A stretch of DNA of 64,000 nucleotides from positions 33,003 to 97,002 of the forward strand of contig NZ_BMKX01000012.1 of assembly GCF_014644555.1 (NCBI RefSeq), given 5' to 3'. The stretch is from Glutamicibacter ardleyensis (GTDB taxonomy: Bacteria; Actinomycetota; Actinomycetes; Actinomycetales; Micrococcaceae). The translations under genes were made by a program, and so were the position numbers. How positions within the stretch are numbered: position 1 is the stretch's first letter; each line of letters starts with the position of its first letter. The notes below the pieces were generated by a model. It did not search any database and was not told where the DNA came from. It worked only from the letters and a program-made list of their open reading frames with translations. Below, piece by piece: positions 40,747 to 47,185 of the stretch.

Positions 40747-40820
40747 AGCGATGAGCGGGACTTGAACCCGCGACCTGGACCGTATCAAGATCCTGCTCTA
40801 TCCATCTGAGCTACCACCGG
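40747..40820 (-). tRNA. tRNA-Ile(GAT)-like gene inside element 2
   Basis: Minus strand cloverleaf: D stem GCTC/GAGC, anticodon stem GGATC/GGTCC with loop TTGATAC (anticodon GAT), T arm GCGGG/CCCGC with TTCAAGT. The acceptor CCGGTGG/TCATCGC has two G-T pairs and a C-C mismatch at position 1. No CCA encoded. The divergent acceptor suggests a phage tRNA or decaying copy. Confidence 0.6.
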
Positions 40821-41004
40821 TCGGTGGCCCATCTCTGAGCCGACAAAATAAGCCTACTACAACAAAAATGATGTGTTGCTTTGGTGACTCACTTTGGGAA
40901 AACATTGCGTCTGGGCAGTGGCCGCAACCCTTCGTATCGAGCAAGACGTTGCCTGTAGCGCATGGCATGCTCGCGCCAGTACTCGGCCTCGCTGTCTAAC
41001 GGCC

Positions 41005-41166
41005 CTACATGACAGAACTGACCGCACCGAAGGATAGCCCCGCGCCGGTTTGCATCGAATCTGTTTCACGCTCAGGTTTAGGTGAGTAGTTTCCACTCAC
41101 CTGCAAGTCATCGCGTATCGTTGATTGGTTCTTGCCCACAATCGGCGCGATAGCCCTGGTAGACAT
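41005..41166 (-). pseudogene. remnant of a helix-turn-helix phage regulator
   Basis: The minus frame from 41166 reads MSTRAIAPIVGKNQSTIRDD, a helix-turn-helix pattern seen in ParB-like/actinophage regulators, then about 34 unmatched residues to a stop. The upstream part of such a gene is missing. Probably a truncated relic. Confidence 0.35.
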
Positions 41167-41712
41167 GCCCGCCCCTAAATGAAAATTCCCCCTAACCCGT
41201 GAAGGCCAGAGGGAATTTCAGGAGTCAGCACGGTTACGGCTGGTTAGGGATTGCCTTTCGAATATAAAGTAACCGCCATTTTGCTTCTCCTGGCGCTGGA
41301 AGGTCATCGCAATTTCTACGGAACTGCTCGCCCCCATCGTTCGGCACTTGCCTTGTTGCAGCCCGCCGTGACGTTCACGCCAAAGGGGCGCTAAGCCCCA
41401 TAGATTTAACTGCTCCGAGGTTAAGACAAGGCCAGTCGAGCAACGCCCGGCTAAGCCAAAACTAACCCCTCACATCGACTCACAGGGCTCCCGGAAAATG
41501 AGGCTGAAAATGCCCTCAAACATCACAAACGCCTAAAAGGGCATTTTTCATAAAGTTTGCTGACTTGGGAAAACTCACGGAGGGATATTTCGCTATGCCA
41601 GAGGGGCTAGCTTTTGGCGGCCTTCTAACCCCCTCCCCCCTCCCCCTACTTCTGGGTTGGCAATGGCCAGCCTTCGAGTGTGAAGTCTGGCCGTTACGGT
41701 TGCGGTTGCGGG
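41167..41712. other. non-coding stretch of element 2
   Basis: No supported gene. Two hairpins: 41180-41220 (TGAAAATTCCCCCT/AGAGGGAATTTCA) and 41507-41547 (AAAATGCCCT/AGGGCATTTT, with T run). The second likely terminates the minus-strand operon that ends at 41713. Confidence 0.5.
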
Positions 41713-42642
41713 TCAGTATGCGCTCCTGCTGACGGCTCGGTCGGGCTGGTATGGCTCGGGCTTCTCGGCTTCGGCCTCTGAGTTGAGCTCTGCGAGTGCT
41801 TTGGCCTCGGCTTCGCGGTGTTCGGTATATTCTTGCCCGTGCGTTGCTTTGTGCCAGTCGGTAGCCGTTGGGAACCATAGGGAATGACCTTGACCTAGGA
41901 CTGTTGCCCACCATTGGAGCGAGTCAGTGCGAATTGTTCCTACGAAGCCTGGCAATGTCATGTAGGCGGCTGAGTCGGTGAATGTTTCTTCGTTGTAGAG
42001 CATTCCGCGTAGCTCACAGGCGGCGTGTAAGGTTTCGGCAATGTAGGCGTGCTTTTTGATGGTTTCGGCGTGCTGGTAGTCTTCGGCGTTCACTGCAATG
42101 TCTATGTTCCACTGCTTGCCGGGGTGAGCTTGAATTAGCTTTGAGAGTTCAGCGAGGGCGGGGAAGAATAATTTGTCTCCGATTTGGCGAGTGATGTTGT
42201 CGGCGTTGTCGTTTACTGCCTGAATAAAGTTTGAGCGGGATAGTTCTTCGATGCGCTGAGGGAGCGCGTGGTATGTCTGGCCCCATGCCACGTATCGCAT
42301 TAGGTGTTCTTCGGGGTCTTCTCCGTTGATTACGGCCTGAGCTGCATTGTCGAGGTGCTGGCCGTGGTTTTCGGCGCCTAATTCGCTAGCACGCTTTTTA
42401 GCGTCGGTAACAGTAGCAATGAGCCCGTTGAGCAAAACTTGTGGGGCGTCTAAGTTGTGTTTGTTTAGCGCCCGGCTGATGTTGCGAAGGATGCGCGGAA
42501 GATTGTAGTTGTAGCCGGGTAGTGTGCCTTCGCCTGTGCTGGCGTTGATGGTGTAGTTGCGCATTGGAATTCTCTTTTCGGTTGTTGGGGTTGTTGGGGT
42601 GGGGGTTGGTGTGGTTTTGCCGGTGAAGTCTGGGTTGGTCAT
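41713..42642 (-). CDS. hypothetical phage-type protein
   Basis: 309 aa from the ATG at 42642; MRNYTINAST at 42564 is an alternative start, and the open frame further upstream is Arg/Pro-rich readthrough of other genes. After a Thr/Pro linker (TPTPTPTTPTTE) the protein is mostly helical: LPRILRNISRALNKHNL, HLDNAAQAVINGEDPEEHLM, NIDIAVNAEDYQHAE, WWATVLGQGHSLWFP. The tail is acidic, then basic. No family recognised. Last gene of the coupled minus-strand operon of element 2, 11 nt after its neighbour. Confidence 0.65.
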   Translation of the reverse strand: MTNPDFTGKTTPTPTPTTPTTEKRIPMRNYTINASTGEGTLPGYNYNLPRILRNISRALNKHNLDAPQVLLNGLIATVTDAKKRASELGAENHGQHLDNAAQAVINGEDPEEHLMRYVAWGQTYHALPQRIEELSRSNFIQAVNDNADNITRQIGDKLFFPALAELSKLIQAHPGKQWNIDIAVNAEDYQHAETIKKHAYIAETLHAACELRGMLYNEETFTDSAAYMTLPGFVGTIRTDSLQWWATVLGQGHSLWFPTATDWHKATHGQEYTEHREAEAKALAELNSEAEAEKPEPYQPDRAVSRSAY

Positions 42643-42653
42643 TTTGGTGTCTT

Positions 42654-42866
42654 TCAGATGGTGTGGTGGTTGTTTTCGGCGCGGGCACTGAAAAATAGCG
42701 GGCGGTGTGGCGCGACGCGTTGAGCGAATTTGATCATGTTGTTGGTGTCTTCGAAGCTGTCGAGCATTTCGGCGTCTTCGCTGTCGAGGTCGTAGAGGTG
42801 GGTTAGCTTGCGCCGGAGTTTTTCGCGTATTTCTTGCTCTGGTTGGTTTTCGGTTTGCTCTGTCAT
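42654..42866 (-). CDS. small acidic hypothetical protein
   Basis: 70 aa; ATG at 42866 after AGAGGA. It begins MTEQTENQPEQEIREK and is helical (KLRRKLTHLYDLDSEDAEML), ending SARAENNHHTI. No cysteines or membrane segment. Not recognised; part of the element 2 operon, 11 nt before the 309-aa gene. Confidence 0.55.
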   Translation of the reverse strand: MTEQTENQPEQEIREKLRRKLTHLYDLDSEDAEMLDSFEDTNNMIKFAQRVAPHRPLFFSARAENNHHTI

Positions 42867-42977
42867 TTGGCGTCCTCTGGGCATAAGAAAACGCCCTAGT
42901 TTCGTTTCTAAGGCGTTGGGTTTTAGTAGGTGGATAAGTGAGCGTTTGGAGGCCGTTAGGCGTTCCTAGCCCGCCCG

Positions 42978-43268
42978 CTAGTCTGCTGGTGTTGCCGGTA
43001 ATGGTTCCTCTGTCGCGCCGGTCGCGTCCGTGAGCTGATGGGCGGGTTGCATTGGACATTCGACGGGCTGTAGTCGCCCTGGCGCGGGCTCTGGTAGCTT
43101 GTCCGCAGCGTCTACCAAATCGTTCGCAAAACTGTATGCTTCGGATTTGGTGAGGTGCGCGGCGATGCCTTGCCCGCAGATTAGGGATAGGCCGTCGATT
43201 TTCTGGCCTTCGTCATCCCACGAGCGGTGCAGGATATGGCCGATGTAGGGGCGGCGATTGTTTGCCAT
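42978..43268 (-). CDS. small hypothetical protein
   Basis: 96 aa from the ATG at 43268, directly abutting the stop of the gene at 43269. The N-terminal strand-like region (YIGHILHRSWDDEGQKIDGL) is followed by AHLTKSEAYSFANDLVDAAD and a Pro-rich C terminus. Small phage-type protein without recognised motif. Confidence 0.55.
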   Translation of the reverse strand: MANNRRPYIGHILHRSWDDEGQKIDGLSLICGQGIAAHLTKSEAYSFANDLVDAADKLPEPAPGRLQPVECPMQPAHQLTDATGATEEPLPATPAD

Positions 43269-43439
43269 TTATTTTTCTCCTTCGCAGTCGTGCGCCTGGA
43301 CTCGCGTCTCTAGGCTGATGCAACGCCCGCGCCAATATTCGATTTGGCTCGTGAGGTGGGTTACTTGCTCTTGCAAAGCGGTTGCGTGCGCGAGCTCAGG
43401 CCATGTTTCGAGTTGGCGGGGCGTGTAGCCATAGGTCAT
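43269..43439 (-). CDS. small coiled-coil protein
   Basis: 56 aa; ATG at 43439 overlaps the previous stop by 4 nt (ATGA). A coiled-coil-like stretch, ALQEQVTHLTSQIEYWRGR, makes up the middle, and the end is HDCEGEK. A longer frame to 43532 would overlap the neighbour by 97 nt and is not favoured. Function unknown. Confidence 0.55.
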   Translation of the reverse strand: MTYGYTPRQLETWPELAHATALQEQVTHLTSQIEYWRGRCISLETRVQAHDCEGEK

Positions 43440-43690
43440 TTGACGGTGTCCTTTTCGTCTGGTTTTTCGGTTTGGGGTAGTTCGATGAAGTAGCCAGCCC
43501 CGTTGATTCCTTCTATGGTTCGGTTCCGGCATGGGGCGCTGCTGTGAGCCTTAGGGCTGCCCTGGTCGTTTTCAGTCCAAGGGTGATTATGTTCTTCGGC
43601 GCAGTAGGGGCAATGAATGATCACATGAAGATTTCCTTGAGCGTCAAGGTATCCATCTTTCACGTAGGCCGTTCGGGGCGCTTTGAGCAT
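43436..43690 (-). CDS. small putative zinc-binding protein
   Basis: 84 aa from the ATG at 43690. The motif HCPYCAEEHNHPW holds two Cys and two His in a knuckle-like arrangement; a third Cys (SSAPCRNR) follows. A shorter upstream protein (43759-43932) has a parallel DCPHCPKTHTHG motif. Probably a metal-binding phage accessory protein. Coupled by ATGA to the next gene. Confidence 0.6.
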   Translation of the reverse strand: MLKAPRTAYVKDGYLDAQGNLHVIIHCPYCAEEHNHPWTENDQGSPKAHSSAPCRNRTIEGINGAGYFIELPQTEKPDEKDTVK

Positions 43691-43758
43691 GGCTTACACT
43701 CCGGCGCTGGCGGTGAGTTTCGCGGGAATGACGATGTTGTAGCCGGGGTTCGAAGTAT

Positions 43759-43932
43759 TCAGACCACAATGAGCGACGCGATGCCTGCTGGTTCGCTGAT
43801 GCTGTCAACGCCGTGCGTGTGTGTCTTTGGGCAGTGTGGACAATCCACTTCGATGACAAAGAATCCGCGGTAGGTTTGATTCGGCCATGCGTCGATAGCA
43901 GTTGCATTCGGTATTGAGTTTTTATCGGTCAT
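43759..43932 (-). CDS. small putative zinc-binding protein, paralogue-like
   Basis: 57 aa from the ATG at 43932, overlapping the previous stop by 4 nt. The centre is FFVIEVDCPHCPKTHTHGVD, closely parallel in spacing to the CPYC...HNH motif of the gene at 43436. After the stop, another frame continues with NTSNPGYNIVIPAKLTASAG to a stop just before 43690, so the gene may be frameshifted from a longer protein. Confidence 0.5.
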   Translation of the reverse strand: MTDKNSIPNATAIDAWPNQTYRGFFVIEVDCPHCPKTHTHGVDSISEPAGIASLIVV

Positions 43933-44252
43933 ACTCGGCGGTCACCGCCGTTAGCCAGCCATTCGGCATGTTGTGCCTCGGTGAATAGCTCACCTGGCGA
44001 AGCGCCCCGGCGGATATATCCAGCTTCGGGTTCGAAGATTTCAGCGAACCAACCGGAGGGTAACCACTGACGTGCCATATCTGGATCCGAGCAAACCGCG
44101 TAAGTCATCTTTTCGGCGTATCGCTTCGACATGCCGTGTTCAGCACGAAAGTACGCCTTGATTTCAGGGCGAGACTTTGGTGTCTTGATGACTGCCGGTG
44201 TTTCCTTAGCTGAGCAATCGCTCAAAGGACGGGTTAGGGTGTTGGCTCTCAA
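43929..44252 (-). CDS. hypothetical phage-type protein
   Basis: 107 aa from a TTG at 44252. The TTG overlaps the stop of the 44-aa gene in a TTGA arrangement, which supports this unusual start by coupling. After a Ser/Lys-rich lead (AVIKTPKSRPEIKAYFRAEHG) comes YAEKMTYAVCSDPDMARQWL and PGELFTEAQHAEWLANGGD. No family recognised. Part of the element 2 operon. Confidence 0.55.
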   Translation of the reverse strand: MRANTLTRPLSDCSAKETPAVIKTPKSRPEIKAYFRAEHGMSKRYAEKMTYAVCSDPDMARQWLPSGWFAEIFEPEAGYIRRGASPGELFTEAQHAEWLANGGDRRV

Positions 44253-44383
44253 GCTGTCGCACCGACGTAGGGGCGAAGTATTGAAGCAATGCGTGATGCT
44301 TGCTCACTGGTGAGTGGCGGAGCGGTTGCTACAACGCGAGCAACGTATTTTTCGAGCTCTGTCTCTGAATGTTTGTAAGCCAT
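44249..44383 (-). CDS. 44-aa protein
   Basis: ATG at 44383. Residues ETELEKYVARVVATAPPLTS then EQASRIASILRPYVGATA, an amphipathic pair of helices often seen as a tiny gene in actinobacterial prophages. Stop overlaps the next start. Function unknown. Confidence 0.5.
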   Translation of the reverse strand: MAYKHSETELEKYVARVVATAPPLTSEQASRIASILRPYVGATA

Positions 44384-44387
44384 GTTG

Positions 44388-44525
44388 CTAATCCGCCTGT
44401 TCTAAGTGGTCTGCGAGGTGGTGGAGGTCGGAGCAGATAGGCCGTGAGGTTTGGCCTTGGGCTGTGTGGTCTGCAGCCTGTCGTAGTAGCTTGATTACTG
44501 CGGTGCGGTCATAGGGGTCGATCAC
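44388..44525 (-). CDS. 45-aa protein
   Basis: GTG at 44525 overlaps the replication-gene stop (GTGA). It begins MIDPYDRTAVIKLLRQAADH and contains ICSDLHHLADHLEQAD, a helical small protein. It ends 4 nt before the 44-aa gene start. Function unknown. Confidence 0.5.
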   Translation of the reverse strand: MIDPYDRTAVIKLLRQAADHTAQGQTSRPICSDLHHLADHLEQAD

Positions 44526-45334
44526 GCTGATTTCACCTTTTCGAGTTCGATCATTTTTTGAAGGTAAGCCATTTGCTTTTGGCGGTTTTGTTCTTCGGAT
44601 AAATTTTGAGATTCATCATTCAAATCAAAAATTTCGTTATCCCCTCGTAAGGTTGCGTTTGGACGAAACGCCGATGATTTCTTGATTGATTGATTACTTG
44701 ATTCATGAGTACTTACATAAGTACTTGGGGTACGGTTCAACCGACCTGTTTCGACGCTTGAACCGACTTGTTCTGAGCTTGAACCGACCTGTTCCGCGCT
44801 TGAACCGACTTGTTCTAGGGTTTCTACGGTTGGAACATGTCCGCTTGAACCGAATCGTTCTGAAAGATCAGGTGTGCTTGAACCGACCTGTTCTAGTAGG
44901 TTTTCCACATTCCATGTTTGGCGGTCATCCCAAATATTTACGTTCCACTCCTCGCGGTAAGACTCGGCTAGGCCTTCGGGGGCTGTGAGACGAAACTCTG
45001 AGGCCTTCGCGCTACGCCCGTAGCTAGAGCCGTTGCTCACTTTGTGGATAAGTCCAACCTCCTGCAACATTTGCAAGCCGTCGATTACTGAATCTTTCGC
45101 CAGTCCTGCGCGTAGTTCGATGCGCTTATTGCCGGGGTGAATGCGCGTGCCGGTTTCGAGGTCTGCCCATGTAGCCAGGGCGAAGGCAACTAGCTTCGCG
45201 CTAGTGCGGGGCTTGAACTTGCAACGGCCTAGAATGCGTTCCCAGTCGAAGCGCCCCACAGGTACGAGCGGGCCGAGCGGGTGATCAGCGTTCAACCGTT
45301 CGGCGCTGAGAGTGATTTCTTTACGCTGAGCCAC
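44522..45334 (-). CDS. replication initiator-like DNA-binding protein with internal iterons
   Basis: 270 aa; the GTG at 45334 follows AAAGGGG with 5-nt spacing, while the open frame to 45400 overlaps the neighbour. The N-terminal 110 residues form a winged-helix domain (RTSAKLVAFALATWADLETG, IELRAGLAKDSVIDGLQMLQ, VGLIHKVSNGSSYGR). Residues about 165-210 consist of heptads EQVGSSA/EQVGSSS encoded by 17-bp repeats at 21-bp spacing. The C terminus is acidic, then helical. Layout parallels lambda O: DNA-binding N terminus, origin iterons inside the gene. It probably starts replication of the excised element. Confidence 0.7.
   Translation of the reverse strand: MAQRKEITLSAERLNADHPLGPLVPVGRFDWERILGRCKFKPRTSAKLVAFALATWADLETGTRIHPGNKRIELRAGLAKDSVIDGLQMLQEVGLIHKVSNGSSYGRSAKASEFRLTAPEGLAESYREEWNVNIWDDRQTWNVENLLEQVGSSTPDLSERFGSSGHVPTVETLEQVGSSAEQVGSSSEQVGSSVETGRLNRTPSTYVSTHESSNQSIKKSSAFRPNATLRGDNEIFDLNDESQNLSEEQNRQKQMAYLQKMIELEKVKSA
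44602..44645. other. AT-rich stretch beside the iterons (possible DNA-unwinding element)
   Basis: About 44 bases dominated by A and T (TTTTGAGATTCATCATTC and CAAATCAAAAATTTCG) in the 3' part of the replication gene, about 90 bp from the nearest iteron. Same order as in lambda ori. Confidence 0.45.
44736..44893. repeat. iteron-like array in the replication gene
   Basis: Six copies of the 17-bp CTTGAACCGACYTGTTC or close variants begin at 44736, 44757, 44778, 44799, 44844 and 44877. The first four are exactly 21 bp apart, two helical turns. Copies 1 (TTCAACCGACCTGTTTC) and 5 (CTTGAACCGAATCGTTC) diverge most. Confidence 0.8.
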
Positions 45335-45377
45335 ATTCGCCCCTTTCTGATGCGTCGGTAATGATGTTCCTTCGGTG

Positions 45378-45593
45378 TTAGTTGAGCCCGGCGGGCACAA
45401 GCCGGTAAAGCGTGAGCGTTGCCCGTAACCCTGAGAGCTTGGCGCGCTCTACGGCCTTTTCTGCGGGCGCGAGTGACAGATAAACCCGGCGACGGTGACG
45501 CGGGGGCACATGTTCGCCCTGGCATTCAACTACGACGGCATAAACACCGTTCATGGTCGGCAGTTCGGCCGGTTCCGGCGGGTTAGAAATCAC
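45378..45593 (-). CDS. small hypothetical protein
   Basis: 71 aa from a GTG at 45593 with GGAG 7 nt upstream. Strand-like GVYAVVVECQGEHVPPRHRR is followed by VYLSLAPAEKAVERAKLSG and TLTLYRLVPAGLN. It looks like a compact alpha/beta phage protein. It overlaps the 38-aa gene by 11 nt and precedes the replication gene by 43 nt. Function unknown. Confidence 0.6.
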   Translation of the reverse strand: MISNPPEPAELPTMNGVYAVVVECQGEHVPPRHRRRVYLSLAPAEKAVERAKLSGLRATLTLYRLVPAGLN

Positions 45594-45699
45594 TAGGGGC
45601 TCCGAGAGATTGGGCGATGAATTGAGGGGCGGCTACGAGAGCTAGAAAAGTAGCTGAGTAGAACGCCGTCCGAACCGTGAGCTGGATTGTCCTACGCAT
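45583..45699 (-). CDS. 38-aa small membrane peptide
   Basis: ATG at 45699 overlaps the previous stop by 8 nt. Basic start (MRRTIQLTVRTAF), then a hydrophobic stretch (ATFLALVAAPQFIAQSLG) long enough for one helix. Ends inside the next gene's start region. Function unknown. Confidence 0.4.
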   Translation of the reverse strand: MRRTIQLTVRTAFYSATFLALVAAPQFIAQSLGAPSDF

Positions 45700-46258
45700 T
45701 GTTTACGCCGTCTTCCGAAGCGAAGCCGAGGGAAACGAAAGCATTCCAAACCGTATTTACCGGGATTTCGAGGTCAAGAGCCCAGAAACAGATTTTCTGG
45801 ACAGTCGTATTCTCAGACGCGCCCCGCAGGATAATTTCGGCGTGCAATTCATCTTCGGAATAGTTGGACTCTTTGAATTCGGGCACATCCGGTTCGGTAG
45901 CCAACGGTGCAAGGCGTGAAACATGCACGGGCTGAACGGCGATGCCCTTGCCGTCAAGATGAACGGTCACGCGGTTCGAACCGCGTTTGAAACCGGATGA
46001 ATTGACTACTGTTGCGGGGCTGAGCTTGTCGTTATCGTCTGCAACGGTTACGCGATTGCCGGGGGTAAACTGAGTCATAACTGATTCCTTTTCTGAGTGA
46101 ATTTCGGTTGCGACCGTGACGGCGGACTTTGGCGAGTGTCCGTCACGGTCTTTTTCTTTGGGCTTTTCCGCTTTGCACCTGTAGCAGGTGTCTCGTTCGC
46201 CGTCTTCCCCCACAAACGTGTGAGCGGTGCAAGGCGCGAACGGGAACAAGTACGGCAT
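45692..46258 (-). CDS. hypothetical protein with N-terminal cysteine motif
   Basis: 188 aa from the ATG at 46258, which shares TAATG with the excisionase-like stop. A second in-frame ATG at 46078 has a strong ribosome site (AAAAGGA, 8 nt), so a 128-aa short form is likely too. The N terminus of the long form has APCTAHTF and CYRCKAEKP, a possible zinc site. The short form begins MTQFTPGNRVTVADDNDKLS with a small beta-barrel-like region and ends ICFWALDLEIPVNTVWN. Not recognised. Confidence 0.55.
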   Translation of the reverse strand: MPYLFPFAPCTAHTFVGEDGERDTCYRCKAEKPKEKDRDGHSPKSAVTVATEIHSEKESVMTQFTPGNRVTVADDNDKLSPATVVNSSGFKRGSNRVTVHLDGKGIAVQPVHVSRLAPLATEPDVPEFKESNYSEDELHAEIILRGASENTTVQKICFWALDLEIPVNTVWNAFVSLGFASEDGVNNA

Positions 46259-46464
46259 TAGCTGACGCCCTTCTCCTGTGAGGTTTCGCCGTTCACATAT
46301 GCGTCAAGCGCACGGCGACTAACAAGAAAGCGCGTGCCAATCTGCAAGACGCCGGGCAGTTCGCCACTGCGCGCCCATTCGTAAGCCTTGGCCTTGCCAA
46401 TGCCGAGAATGGTTGCAGCCTGTGGAACAGAGTAAGTCTTGCGAGTGGTGGGATATGTGGTCAT
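46258..46464 (-). CDS. excisionase-like helix-turn-helix protein
   Basis: 68 aa from the ATG at 46464 after AGGAGG at 6 nt. KTYSVPQAATILGIGKAKAY then EWARSGELPGVLQIGTRFLV and SRRALDAYVNG form the helix-turn-helix_17 fold with the typical RxxLDAxL tail. As the first leftward gene opposite the XRE regulator, it is the likely recombination directionality factor or the gene switched on at induction. Confidence 0.8.
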   Translation of the reverse strand: MTTYPTTRKTYSVPQAATILGIGKAKAYEWARSGELPGVLQIGTRFLVSRRALDAYVNGETSQEKGVS

Positions 46465-46488
46465 GCTTTCCTCCTGAGGTTTCATTTT

Positions 46489-46509
46489 AGATTTTGAATC
46501 TCAAAATCT
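46489..46509. promoter_or_regulatory. operator palindrome between divergent xis-like and XRE genes
   Basis: AGATTTTGA-ATC-TCAAAATCT, perfect 9-bp arms, 25 bp upstream of the xis-like start. Probable repressor site controlling the leftward operon. Confidence 0.6.
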
Positions 46510-46550
46510 CACAGCCCTAGTCTTGCTCATGAAAGCCGTTCGTGTCAATA

Positions 46551-46585
46551 TGAAACCTAGGGAACTTTTTGAAACCAACTAGGGA
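46551..46585. repeat. direct repeats before the XRE gene
   Basis: TGAAACCTAGGGA (46551-46563) and TGAAACCAACTAGGGA (46570-46585) lie directly upstream of the XRE start at 46592, the second supplying its ribosome site. Possible autoregulatory sites. Confidence 0.45.
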
Positions 46586-46591
46586 GTAAAT

Positions 46592-47185
46592 ATGGCCGAT
46601 CGCTACATTCACGCTGAAACGGATTTGGCTAACTACATAAGAGAACTGCGAGAAGACCGAGAGTGGACATATAGTGATCTGTCAAAACGGATGCTCGAAG
46701 TCGGGTGTCCGATAGATAAGAGCTCGCTTCAAAAGATTGAAAAGGGGCAACCTCGAAGGAAAATTGCAGTCAATGAATTGGTTGCATTTTCACGAGTATT
46801 TAACGAGCCTGTTTCATCGCTTCTAGAGCCAGATGCGGGGCTAGAAAACGTCCTGGCATGGAACGATCTAATGCACGCCGAATCGTTGAATGAAATTATT
46901 CATACCGCGACAGCGAGTTATAACGGCATTGTGGCTCGGCTTCGGAAAATTGCAGAGGAAGATACAGCATTCAAAGAGCAGGTGCTAGGGCGCTATGAAC
47001 AACATCGTTCTATTGCCCTAGAAAAAGCTAAGCGTGAGGGGGAGTGGCTGGGGTGGTCATTTGACACAGAGGAAGACCTTCAAGGTTACCTAGCCGTGTA
47101 TTACGTGAGCAATGGCATCACTAACACGGCTCGCGACGTCTTGGGGATTACTCGCGAATTTGGAGTTGATGACCTTGGCGAATGA
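46592..47185 (+). CDS. XRE-family helix-turn-helix repressor of element 2
   Basis: 197 aa, ATG at 46592. The N-terminal helix-turn-helix is LANYIRELREDREWTYSDLS, KRMLEVGCPIDKSSLQKIEKG and NELVAFSRVFNEPVSSLL (residues about 10-80). The C-terminal part is a helical region with ASYNGIVARLRKIAEED. No peptidase (LexA/S24) domain is visible, so induction is not by self-cleavage. Divergent from the xis-like gene and overlapping the integrase start by 17 nt, it is the likely master repressor, comparable to Stl in satellites. Confidence 0.78.
   Translation: MADRYIHAETDLANYIRELREDREWTYSDLSKRMLEVGCPIDKSSLQKIEKGQPRRKIAVNELVAFSRVFNEPVSSLLEPDAGLENVLAWNDLMHAESLNEIIHTATASYNGIVARLRKIAEEDTAFKEQVLGRYEQHRSIALEKAKREGEWLGWSFDTEEDLQGYLAVYYVSNGITNTARDVLGITREFGVDDLGE

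Noticed and set aside
40857..41096. 79-codon minus-strand frame
   Set aside because: Cys/Arg-rich composition without ribosome site; another frame there holds a better helix-turn-helix relic.
41516..41914. 132-codon Arg/Ser-rich frame on the minus strand
   Set aside because: It overlaps the end of the 309-aa gene in another frame, and its composition is typical of shadow frames.
42643..43059. N-terminal extension of the 309-aa element 2 protein
   Set aside because: Arg/Pro-rich composition and overlap with two better supported genes show it is readthrough of other frames.
44736..44893. Regular repeats considered as a CRISPR array
   Set aside because: Repeats are 17 bp with 4-bp gaps, lie inside an open coding frame, and no cas genes are present; iterons fit better.
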